Made by a program: the position numbers and the translations under genes | NCBI GenBank assembly: GCA_014058105.1 | Contig: JACGCM010000715.1 | Span: 3,720,001 to 3,784,000 of the forward strand | DNA from: Kingdonia uniflora | Taxonomy: Eukaryota > Streptophyta > Magnoliopsida > Ranunculales > Circaeasteraceae | DNA: 64,000 bases | Reading direction: 5' to 3' | Notes under the pieces: model-generated | Database searches by the model: none | Told to the model about the DNA's origin: nothing | Seen by the model: only the letters and a program-made list of their open reading frames with translations | In this document: positions 23,032 through 34,199 of the stretch, piece by piece | How positions within the stretch are numbered: the first letter of the stretch is position 1 | Layout of the letters: the number at the start of each line of letters is the position of its first letter

Positions 23032-24450
23032 GAGGAACAAATACATGCATCAGTTCCACGAGACATTATTCCGCAATTTGACAAAGTACTTAAAGAGGGC
23101 GATATTATTCACCTTGAAAAATTTAATGTCTCCAAAAGTAATGGAACTTATCGTCCCATTGATGGGGAATATAAGATCTACTTCAAAAACGACACCATCG
23201 TGAAGCGATTAGACGATCAACATCTACCTATACCAAGGCACATATTTTCCTTTATAGAGTTCAAAGACATCCCTACCAGATGCCAAAACAGAAAAAATCT
23301 CACGGGTATTTACTATTGGCATTATTTTATGCATTTCTCATTTCATGAAAAGATTTCTTATTTTATATAAAATTGTAATGAAGACATTGTCGGGAAGCTG
23401 AAAGCTATAACAGAAATTGAAATGGTCATCAAAAGGAACGGAAAAACATCCCAATAGCGAGATCTTATCCTTGAAAATATATGGTAAGAAAATCAATTAA
23501 ATTAAAATTATGCATGTATATTGCCGTTATCTATATTCTTATAGCTTTTCTTTATGACTTCATCTAGCAGATCAACCATTAAGTTCACTATATGGGATGA
23601 AATGTTGGACGAGATACCAATTGATCTCTCACACTTACCTTCAACTCCGGTAATTTTGATTGTTACCTCTACGATAATAGACATGTTTAAAGGTATGCAC
23701 TTCAAGTACACTCAAACTGTTATAATAATATTTTGTAAATTATTACTGAAATTGTATAAATTTCTTAGGTATTTGCTACCTGAAACCAACATGTGCAACA
23801 AAGATGTATTACAATCTGTAAATTCAAGAAGTAGCAATATTATTAAAAAGGTTTAATAATAACATTTTCCTAAAAAATTTATCAAATTTTTAATCATACA
23901 AAAGATCTAATTTAATACTCTTTTTTTTACAGTGAAACCCTTTTGAAAGATGCGTCAGTTCAACTGGCGGGGAACGCAATGAAGGGTACAGAAAACCTGT
24001 CAGATATGATGTTTGAAAACATGAAGGAATTAATTGATATTTTCACTATTATGAAAGAACCTCAAACTCTGGTATAATTATATATACCATCTATATATCA
24101 AAATATTTATTATACTTTAAATTTATTTATGGAAACTTTACTATAGGAAAAACATTACACTTGCAAAGCGACAATCTCATGGGTCTTCAAAAATTATGGA
24201 TGGTACTATCTGTCATGTCGCAAATGTCTTAAGAAAGTTATTCGTGCCAACAATGAATACAGTTGCAATTCCTGTAAAACTCAAACAGCGGACCCGATTC
24301 CAAGGTAAGAACCCTCGATTTTTTTACCCTTTATGAATATTAAGTCCAATAAAGTGTACAAAAATACAGGTACAAGTTGCAATTCCAAATTGATGATTTA
24401 ACAGAGACAGCAACAATGACAACATTGAAAGATAATCGAAGGCATTAATT
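23032..24450 (+). pseudogene. RPA70-like single-strand DNA-binding protein gene of Helitron type, interrupted
   Basis: Plant Helitrons carry RPA70-like proteins thought to coat single-stranded intermediates. The first exon (23032-23304) reads EEQIHASVPRDIIPQFD, then GDIIHLEKFNVSKSNGTYRP and IDGEYKIYF, an OB-fold of the DUF223/RPA1 type. Further blocks give an OB-fold piece (IKFTIWDEMLDEIP, about 23583), a segment ending IMKEPQTL, and a zinc-ribbon OB-fold with the CRKC...CNSC metal-binding motif and DPIPRYK (about 24140-24420). This is the domain order of RPA70 without its N-terminal protein-interaction domain. A stop at about 23456 and frame breaks indicate a pseudogene, although alternative splicing cannot be excluded. 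Confidence 0.72.
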
Positions 24451-25440
24451 TCACAATCAGTACAAGAACTAATAGACCTTGAACATGAGGTAGAAATTCG
24501 TCATTTATCTCCAAAATGAATCATATATTTTAAAATGATTTTTTTTACTATTAAAATTTGTTTTTTATAATTCCAGGAGAATGGGCATGATTTGATTGAA
24601 CAAGAACTCCAAAAGTTGGTTGGTTTTACGTACATCTTCCAATACAAAATAACGAAGTACAATACAACGAGTGAGAAAAAAAAATTACAGCATCAAAATT
24701 GTGGGCAACAGACGCCACGCTTGAGTCTACTAAGTTGGGGAATAATATAAAACACGATACGAATATTTTACATCAAGCTTCATAATACTGCTCACCTAAC
24801 TTAAAGGTATTAATCTATGCATTCACAAAATATTTAACTATCAGTATGCAATTCAAACTTTAGAATAATTTTATTAAAATGTTTGTATTAATATCATCTA
24901 ATTTTAAAAAAAAATACAGAGGAAAAATTCAATGGGATCTTCAATTAATTTGGGGAATTCTGACAAAAATGACAAAAAACAAACACCGCCTAGAAAGGCA
25001 TCCAAAAAAGTCTAACTCGCTCGCCGAGAGGTACGTTTTGCATAATATATTACAAGTTCATCATTTTTCATTCATAATTGTTCTAGAAATTGTGAAACCA
25101 AATGGTAAATTAACATATCCTCTTTACTGTTTAATGCAGAATATCAGATGGTCGTGAATCCTTCTCGGTGACAATTTCATCTCCAATTATCAAGCTTCAC
25201 GTATTATGTTTACTTTGTAGTAAAGTTAATGAATACTTCCAAAAATCTCTATGACTTTAACCATTTATTATTATGTTTGTTGCATTTTGATTGAATGAAT
25301 TAATATTGTTTATGTTTTTTTAATATTTATACTTCCTCACAAGTATTTTAGTTAAGGAACTCCCATAACTAATATTTTGCCTAACTTACACAATAGGAAA
25401 AATAAAAAGGAATTGGCTTAATAATGATATATATATCAAT
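24451..25440. other. 3' non-coding part of unit H0
   Basis: AT-rich DNA with no clear domain. Short exon-like blocks between about 24575 and 25160 (for example one reading RISDGRESFSVTISS, with an acceptor before it) may be the decayed tail of the RPA-like gene. Confidence 0.35.
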
Positions 25441-25460
25441 CATTTTGAATTTGGATGTAC

Positions 25461-25486
25461 GTGCGTAGCACGGGCTCAAAACCTAG
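25461..25486 (+). repeat. Helitron 3' terminus (end of H0)
   Basis: GTGC/GCAC hairpin with a 3-nt loop, then gggctcaaaacCTAG, followed by T. This is the textbook Helitron terminus: short hairpin about 10-12 nt before CTRR, with T next. Confidence 0.7.
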
Positions 25487-25699
25487 TTTATTATACATTA
25501 TGGTGTTTTTCAAATAGATAAATTTGCCATTGTCTCAAAAATAAATAGGGGCTGGGATTTGTGGGAAAGAGAGAGATGGACGGCCGAGATATGTTAAGGG
25601 GAAACATACTTAAAGGCAGTTTAAACAAAACACATAAAAATGTACTTTAGTCTTAACTCATCTCTCTCACTTATCAAATTATCACGACTCTATCTCTCC

Positions 25700-27590
25700 C
25701 AATTTTTCTATCACTCTAGCAACTCCCTCTTCAACTCTATCAGGGTTTTTAAAATTGCCTCTCCTTCCAAACCTTAACATTTGTTTCATTTCTCCAAGCT
25801 TTGTGACTCTTTCCGAAGACAAAGGCTCTTTTCCAAAGTGGCAACAATGGCAGAATATTTCTGGCATTAACAACCCCCTTCTCCGTCTCTCTCTCTCTCT
25901 GGTAAATCACCGCTCCGATACAAAATCTTTTGTCCCCGATCTCTCCCTGCCATGGGTTCTTCTCAGTTCGATTCACTATGAATTTTTAAGGCTTAATGGT
26001 GGGTTTCAACTAAATTTCTTATTCAAATATTTCTTATGGAAGTTCTACTCATAGTAACAAATCCCCATTTTCTCAAGTAAGTCATCTGATCTCTTTTTCT
26101 CACTGTCACATTTTGAATTTGGGCGTGTTGTATTGGGTTCAACTTTCTTTACTAAATTTCATTTTTCCATTCTTTGTGCACAATACTTTTCTTTCTTAGA
26201 TTTAGGGAATTACAGAATATGTTAATAGGTTTGATTTGGAAGAGTAGTGCAGGCGAAGGTGAAGAAGGGGTTGTGAATTTGGGGATTGAGGATTTGATAC
26301 TGAGTGGGAAAGCGAATAAGCTATTTTTTTTTCAAATTTGGGGATTTGTGATGTTAGTTCACCAACAGTTTGTTAACATTGGGGGTTGCAGGTGCTCCTT
26401 GGTGCTTGTTGATTCAAAGGTGTTTGGATTGGCATTTACTTGTGATTCCCAGTGATTGGATTTGTTTAATTGCTCGGGTTTATCAATTGAACTGGGTTTT
26501 CATGCAGATGATTGGGTTGGTGTATGCACCTATGATTATCAGGTTTTTGATATTGTTGCATTTAGGTATCCCACTTCTGTTGTGTGACTGAGGTTTAAAG
26601 TGCTTGATGTTCTTAGTTAAGCACTTAGTAGTAGCATCTGCAAGACTGAGTCTAGAGGTAATCAGTGGGGTGATTCGAGCAGAAGAGCTGTCGAATAATT
26701 GAAACATTAACTCGTGAATTTTTTTAGGTTTCTACACCGAATATTTTTTATGTTGAGGAATAGAATGTGTTGGGGATGTTGGGGATGTGCTCCTTGCTTA
26801 TACAGAGAGGATTTTGCATGTTTTAAATTATATGTGTCTTAGATTTTTCATATCTAATCTCAAATTGTAACATTAATTTGTTGGCCAATTGGACACTATC
26901 ACGAGTAAAAGTTATCAACAACAGCTCTAGTATAAGAATATCCTATATATGGTGACCCTGTTAAGGGATTATAATATATTTTTAGTGATTATTAGCAATG
27001 ACTCATTCATGTTTATTCTTTATTGGATAATAATATTTATCATTAATGGATATAGGGCGTTGATGCCCAAAGATCTCCAATGGGGTTTAAGTGAGATCAA
27101 GTAGTCGTTAGGAAGGTTGGATATAAAATGGGCAAATACATCCAAAAGAGTTTTGTCCATGGAGTTGAACATTTTTCCTAATTTTGAGACTATATCGTAA
27201 AGTCCCATTACGAGTACTTTGCACTAATTAAACTTGAAATTATTAGACCACCTAAAGGAGGCTAAGAAACTTCTAATTAATTAGTGGGTCAAGATAGGCT
27301 AAACGGTACAGGGAGATGAGGATAACCCTCGGCCCAAAGGTGAGGAAGTGTCTCGAGTCAAACTGTAAGTGGTTAGTCTAGTCTTGAGAGTGAGTGATCA
27401 CCAACTAGGGGGCAATGTATGTCAAATCACCACCCAAAGGAGAGATTTGATGATATATAGCTGTACCCGCAGAGTGAATAATCCATACCATAAATATTAT
27501 ATACACTCTGACTCGACCATCCTAACCCCAGGTAGGATCGAGATTAAAGACATCAAGTTATAGATCTTTTACAGATCAAGTTCAACGTGC
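25700..27590. other. Unassigned interior of H1, possibly captured 5' gene sequence
   Basis: The CT-rich stretch at 25660-25900 looks like a gene leader and has counterparts after the starts of H2 and H3. Open frames at 26174-26455 and 26370-26591 show no family I recognise. The rest is AT-rich non-coding DNA. Confidence 0.4.
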
Positions 27591-27599
27591 ATAAAATTT

Positions 27600-29580
27600 A
27601 ATTTTTGGTACGTCATTACAATAAGTCTTTGGTTCATGCAGTTATGGACCCTATGATCCATAACCAATTGACTAATATTGAAACCTTGACGAACTCTAGC
27701 TACTCTCACCGGAAAGGTACCGGAAAAAAAAAGTCAGATGTCATTAAGAAAAAGTTTGAGAGTTTTGTCAAGGGAAGGCAGTACAGTAACTTATCTCAGA
27801 TTTTATCGCTGAAGTATGACAACAGTGGAAATATGCGCTCGCACGTTTATGTTTCTTTTGAATCAAATTTGGCTGATGTTCCCACCAGAAGTCTGAATCA
27901 CTTGATGTATTCAAGACTTTTCAGTTAGAGGTTGAGAAACAGTTAGATCATCATATCAAGGTTGTCCGGTCAGATCGAGGGGGTAAGTATTATGGTAAGA
28001 TCGATCTAGACGGTCAATATTAGGGACCATTAGTATTTATTTATCACAAAGTTAGATTTGAGGACTGTCAGTTGTTTCTTTTTGATTTCCCAGAGAGATC
28101 GAAAGGATTCAGGTTTTATTGTCCTTCTCGACCAATAGAGATTGTTGAGTGTGCTTAGGCTCATTTTATAGAGGAGAGAGATCACTTTACCAGTTCTATT
28201 CATAGAAAAATTGCCTTTGAGGAGGATTCTGAAACTCAGAGTCTAATTGCTATTCTGACCAATATTGCTTTGCTTTCGCGCTTATCTAACATTGACATTG
28301 TAACGAGTACAGTTCCAGACCCTGTCGTGGCACCGGTTCTCACTCAGTATTTTCCACCAACCATTCTTGTTCAGTTTCCTGTTGTCCCACCTCCTGCCCA
28401 GCCTCATGCTCCAACTAGGAGATCCCCTATAGATTGGCGTTCAGCTTTATTTAGATGAAGGGGATTTATTTGATTTTAAGGATCCAGTATTTTTTTAGTA
28501 TGGCTATGGCTAGTAGTTCTACACAATAATGGTGTAATGCCATGATGGATGAGATGGATTATACGTCTCACAAATCTGTGTGGGAGTTGACATTTTTTTT
28601 TGTATGCAAATGGATCATTGTATATATGTCATACAGAGTGGGAGACGTTTTACATTTATGATTTGTACGTCGACGATATTTTACTCGCTAGCAGTGACGT
28701 CTGGTTTATTCAGGAGACGAAAGGTTTCTTATCTCAGCATTTTTATATGAAGGATATGGTAGATGCAAGTTATGTTTTTGGCATCAAGATTGAGGTACGA
28801 TATGCAGGATTGCATAGAAAGCTAAGTCCCTGTTGTGAAGGGAAATATCTTCAGGACGATGATGCGACACGAGACAGTTTCTTCATATATCGCTAATAAG
28901 TATGTTTCAGTAGTTGGTAACCTCATATATGACATGATATGTATGAGACTCGACATCAGTTTTGTTGTTGGGGTGTTAGGAAGGTACTAACAAAACCCTT
29001 CTATTATTCACTGGTAGGCAGCCAAGAAAGTTCTTCGTTATTTGAAGAGGACTAGAGATCACAGATTGGTTTATATGAGACCAGATGAGCTCATGGTTTT
29101 GGGCTACTCTGACTCAGATTTTACAGGGGACAGAGATGATAAGAAGTCTACTTCTGGTTATGTTTTTATGCTTTCCCATGGCACTATCTCGTGGAGAAGT
29201 ATCAAACAGTCTCGTGTAGCTTCCTTGACTATGGAAGCAGAGTATGTGGCTTGTTACGTGGCTTCTCGACGGGCTGGATGGCTCAAACAGTTTATTACTG
29301 AGCTAAAAGTTGTTGATTCTATTTCTAGACCATTGCGAGTATTTTGTGACAATGAGGTAGTCGTCAAGTATGTTAGAAATGATAATGTGACTATGGATAA
29401 CATGTATATTGACATTAAGTATCACGTTGTCATTGATAAAGTACAATAACAGATTACCGAGATTCCTCATTTGTTGATAATGGAGATGATTGTTGATCCG
29501 CTTACTAAGGAATTTCCGATACCAGCCTTCAGAGGACATGTTCCACGTATGGAATTACTGGAGTCTCCTTGAGGATCGCC
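27600..29580 (+). mobile_element. Decayed Ty1/copia retrotransposon remnant
   Basis: Pieces appear in copia order. There is a gag-like stretch (27605-27900), integrase wording (EVEKQLDHHIKVVRSDRGGK near 27930), the end of integrase, then reverse transcriptase with the catalytic YVDDILLASSD (about 28660) and FYMKDM. RNase H follows with LGYSDSDFTGDRDDKKSTSG, EAEYVA and VFCDNEVVVKYVRND (29090-29380). A purine-rich tract, tatgtgggagt, lies just after the end (29586). Large parts of integrase and RT are missing and many stops occur, so it is inactive. LTRs were not confirmed; a gtgggagatt word at 30313 may belong to a 3' LTR. Confidence 0.8.
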
Positions 29581-32395
29581 ATTTTATGTGGGAGTAGTTA
29601 TTGATTTATTTACTGTTACTGCACTAGGATTCTTTATCCATGTGGGAGTTATTCCCGATTATCATTTTAGTCGACATTCATATTTGATTTTGATTATTTA
29701 GCTGCTATTAAATTTGGATCCATTATTATATGTGCACATATTCAGTTTAAAGTATGCTTGCAATAAAGTTTTGGATATGAGTAATTTTATCACATGACGG
29801 TTGTCTAAGTATCAAGTGCCTATAAAGAATACTAAAAGGTTTCTCAATTTTGCCTGGGTTGGATATGGGTAGGCTCCACATCCTTTTGGCCTTTATTTCA
29901 GTATGAGCGATGGTCTTCGTATGACGGTTTATCTAAATATTGAAATGACATGTGTCTGGTAAACACATGTTGCAGGACACTAATGGAAATATACCAGTAC
30001 ATCATTATGTTGTACATTTTCCATTCACACACTAAACTCCACCAGTAAAAAAATTATACTTGAAAGCTATTGAGGTTGTTAGCCTGATGTCCATGATATG
30101 GATTAGGCATGTGCCCAAAGGCCTGACCAAAATTCATCCGTGAACTGTGTTAGTCATCTTTGTAGTCGTAGAGTAACAGTCAAGTTCGATGTAACATTGC
30201 CTTCGACAAATTATCATGTATGGTTTTAGAAAACAAAGGATGGCCATCCGCTTTTCATAAAAAAAATGTGAATCACGCTAAAATTATTTTTCTTAAAATC
30301 GAGTTAGTGTCGGGTGGGAGATTATTGGATTTTCCATCTATACTGGCACTACTCTTTACTTTATCATCTGGTTCACGAGCACACATGTTAATAGGTTGTA
30401 TAGGTGTTATTGGTTGTGCCAAATTGTTACACCAAGTTAAGGTAGGTGGGACCTAGTGTTACTTTTTATTAGGGCTTGAGGGTATAATGAGAAGACCATT
30501 CAAACCCTATCAGGTTAAATAAAGAGGAAGTCCATCTTAGAGGCTACACCACAGAAAACCATCCCATTGAGGTCTGCAGCCAATCTAAGGGAAGACTCCA
30601 CTCAATAACAGGTGATTAAATAGAAAGTAGGAAACGAGGTTAGTATAATCTCTTTTACATGTTCTAATATTGATCATAGTTAATTGTATTGTTAGATTCA
30701 ACAGTTGTTGGATGTGGATGAGACTACCTGGCTTCTTGTTGTAGGTACATTTTACAGAATTAGTATAAAGATCAAGTCTTTATATGTTTTAGTGGCATAC
30801 ATTGTCTTTTAGAAATAAAACATGAGCTATGACAATGGTCCACGACACAATGTCATTCAACATCAATGCAAATAGTTTTTTTTGGTGAATGTACGGTTGT
30901 TGTGTTATTGGTTTGTGTTTCTTTATGGGTTAAATCGGCCTAGCAGATTGCAAGTTCTTTGACATGTTGCTTACAGGAATGTGTTTACTTTGGATATATT
31001 CACCGGGGAAATGTTCATACATTTAGTGCACAACACATATCTGGACGTGCTTCATCTTTCCAATTTCCATAAACCTCATATATCTCAACACAATAAGGTT
31101 ATTTGATAATTTACGACTATTAGGCCCAAAAATTTAGATTGTTGTCTCTGTTTACAATGTATACATATGAATAAAACACTGAAAGTTTTTAGGTAGCTTA
31201 TTAAAAAACATAAGGCCCTCGGGTAAGCTAGTATTTTTTATAATTTCTTTGGAATAATGATGGATAATAAACTCAAAATCAAGGATACCTTAAGAAAATG
31301 TATGCAAATGTATGATGCACTGTAGGCCAGCCGCGTTTAACATAGTGTAAATAATTTTTATGGACCTGGCATATACAAGGGATACTCTAAGTTTGCAGTC
31401 AGGTTAAATTCTCCAAGGCTTGGTTTACGATTGTTCATAGTTGGTTTTATATGTACTTATGTAGTCATGTTTTTTTTCTTGGAAGCATTTTCAATTTTTT
31501 CATGTGATTTTTTAGCTGTATGTTTCTTGATTGAGAATGATGTTTTTTATCCCAGGACAAGTCGCCTTTTTGTTTTAACAGTTACATCATATATTTTTGT
31601 ATCTTTGTAGTGCCTCATGCAGTTTCTCATGAAATATAGAAGCATATATGAAAGTTGGTATTTATTTGGTTTTTGGATATCTAATTAGTAAGTTTTGCGT
31701 ATGATGATATAGCAATCTAGAGTCATTTACCCTTTTATTTCTTTACGTTATTTTATTTTTTTGCAGATGGAAAGACTCCGAGCTTAATAAAAGGGAGACT
31801 GGGGTTTATAATGGTGCTAAAGGAGTCAAAGTTGTAATGGGATATTGCTAGGATTTCCTTTAACAAAATACCATTGGTGGATCATTAGGTTTTTTTTTAC
31901 CATGGAGGAGGTGTAAAATTTGTAATGGCAGTAATCAGAGCTTGCATAGGTTTATGTGATTTGTAGAAATTAAACATGTATCTTGGTGTATTATGATATT
32001 AAAAATGCGTTAATAGGTTCACACAAATAATTGTTTGTTTCTTTATGTTATCTTTGGAAGAGAACTCATGGAAGTCATAATTTTATATGGCCTTTTGGTT
32101 GAATGATGAAGTCATTTAGAGATATGTGTTACCAGTTATGAAACCTTTGATGAATAAAAAGACTTTAAGATAGTTTTACTCTAAAAAGAGTAATCAGGAG
32201 TGGAGCAACTGATATCAAAAGATGTTATTATGCTACGAGCTGCCAACAATAGCGTATTATATAAGAATATGGTTAATGCATTTAACTGATATTAAAGATA
32301 TTATGAAACTCTGCAAATGTAGGTTCAATGGCACATACTATTTAAGCCTTTAACTGAAGCGTTAAAAGTACGGTAAGCAAAGGTTGTTTAATCAT
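29581..32395. other. Non-coding DNA of H1, possibly including copia LTR remains
   Basis: No gene is supported. 29581-30660 has wording typical of the region after a copia coding sequence (repeated gtgggag words). 30660-32395 is AT-rich without a recognisable feature. Confidence 0.4.
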
Positions 32396-32468
32396 AGCAC
32401 CGAAGGCGTGTCAACATACTTGCTGCGTTGATCCAGGAGGATCTAAAGTTATTTGAAGATTTGTAAAA

Positions 32469-32916
32469 GTCGTTTGAAAGAAGTTGAGTGTCTTCGAACG
32501 AGTTGACATGTCCTCTGGAAATTTGGCCCAGAGCCATATGTCGTTCGAACGAAGTTGAGTGTCGTTCGAATGAGTTGGTCTACTTTTTTAGGGTTTAGAC
32601 CAATTAGGCGTTAAGTCGTTCGAACGACTCCCTAGTTCGTTCAAACGACTTTGGAACTATTTTGGAATCTCAGGCATTATTTTTCCTCAAGATCCGTTCT
32701 TTTATGATTTTCGAGTTCCCCTAGTATATAAAGGGAACTTAGGTTATTTTTTAGGTTATGTTAGATCTGAGGAGAGTTCTGAGAGAAGCCTAGGGTTTGA
32801 GAGTTTTTATTGTAATTACTTCAAGTTTAAGTAATCGAATCTCTATTTTTCTAAATCTTATTAGTGTTCTTCGTTCTTTCTACTAACTAAAAGCTTCTCA
32901 ATCAGATTGTGGATTA
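32469..32916 (+). repeat. 5' LTR of the gypsy element, left edge eroded
   Basis: From about 32482 this matches the 3' LTR (36881-37367) over some 430 bp with scattered substitutions. The shared part includes the TATA-like tatataaaggga and the end agcttctcaatc.gattgt. A 71-bp internal repeat (beginning tgacatgtcctctgg) is present; in this copy the first repeat unit is damaged. A primer-binding-like tggtgtcagatt (near the initiator Met tRNA type) follows at 32919. Confidence 0.75.
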
Positions 32917-32956
32917 GGTGGTGTCAGATTTCCAATTTCGATTCTCGAGGGGTTGA

Positions 32957-34168
32957 TTGTGGTTTATGGTTTCTACATGTGACCATCTCAAGCAAACGAA
33001 GGGGAAGCTAGTGAGTCTGTTGAAGATCCATCGCAAACCTACTTCGAAGAAGAAGGATGACTTGAAGATGGGCGATTCCAACGATCGACTCACGACGTTG
33101 GAAATGACTGTTTCCAGCCTAACTTCTACTGTAGAGGAGTTAGTCGAACAATTGCGTCTCACAAACCTCGCGTTGGGTTCCGTTTCGGCGACTTCGCAAT
33201 GCCGCTCTCAACGGCGACGCCGATCGAAGAAGAAAAGGGTTTTGGAGGTGGATGGAGACGAGGTTCATACGGAGAAAGATAGTGATTCTAGTGATACCGA
33301 TTCTGTCAAGGAGCGCCCAGGTTTTGGTAAGTCAATGAATCCTATGCATAATCTTCGTCTTGGTTTTAAAATTGAGATTCTGGTTTTCGATAGTTCCGTC
33401 GACGTCGAGAAATTAGATAATTGGTTAGATAGGCTGGAGAGCTATTTTTTAATTGATGAATATTCCAACGCTAAGGAGATTTACTTATTTACTTTGAAAT
33501 TCACAAGTCACTCACTCATGTGGTGGAGATCCTATTGGAAATGATATTATGTCAGAAGTATGAGTTGGAAGAAATTCAAGGTTTTGGTGAGGGAGTAATT
33601 CTATCCAATTGGGTATGAACAGGAACGATGGTACAAATGACACAACTTGCGCCAAAGGCTTGGGCAATCCGCATAATAATTCACTGCGGAGTTTTATAAC
33701 CAAGCATTGGTTTTGGATATTGACGTGGAGGAGTACGATGTGTTCATGAAGTATATGGGGGGTTTGTTGGAGTCCATTCGAAGATAATTAAAGCTCTTCA
33801 ATGTAGAAAATATCAAGGACACTACCGTTAAAGCAATTGCCATTGAGGGCAAATACTTGATGAGCGACAAGAAAGACAACAAGAACAAGTCGGGGTACAA
33901 GGCTAATTGGAATTTTGATCAGAAAGGGGAGTCCAAAGGAGAGGAGTCTTCATTCAATGGGACTATCTGTAGTCATTACAAGGCGAATGGGAAAAATTTA
34001 GATAAATGTTGGAAACTTCACCCGGAGTTTCGGCCGAAGGGGGAGAAGGGAAATAAAGATAAACATGCACTAGCCGCAGCGATTGTGGATCTTTCGGATT
34101 TAGATAAGACATATCCTAAGCTTACTTTAATGTTCAAGCAACCTCTAGTTATTGACGAGGTGAGTTAG
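32957..34168 (+). pseudogene. gag region of the gypsy element
   Basis: The first frame (32957-33544, 195 codons) includes a coiled-coil-like segment (LTTLEMTVSSLTSTVEELVE), a basic stretch RSQRRRRSKKKR, and the retrotransposon gag block FDSSVDVEKLDNWLDRLESY followed by MWWRSYW. A stop at 33542 and frame changes interrupt it. The nucleocapsid-like part reads CSHYKANGKNLDKCWKLHPE (33969-34028), with Asn where the usual second His-region glycine-histidine pair would be. Expected role: capsid formation and RNA packaging. Confidence 0.8.
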
Positions 34169-34199
34169 GAAGATCTGTTCTTTGTTAGCATTCAGGTGA

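Larger units (their letters stand above)
16276..25486 (+). mobile_element. Putative Helitron unit H0 with Rep-domain and RPA-like remnants
   Basis: The 3' end is clear: GTGC-gta-GCAC hairpin at about 25461-25471, then gggctcaaaacCTAG ending at 25486. The proposed start, directly after the CTTAG at 16275, is much less certain. Inside lie a piece of the Helitron-type Rep N-terminal domain (about 17235-17440) and an RPA70-like gene remnant (23032-24450), the two proteins plant autonomous Helitrons are known to carry. PCF11 and STI1 fragments and a LINE are also inside. The unit abuts the next one with no spacer. Confidence 0.45.

Noticed and set aside
27000..27600. 5' LTR of the copia remnant
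   Set aside because: I could not find a matching downstream copy by eye; without a repeat pair it is left unassigned.
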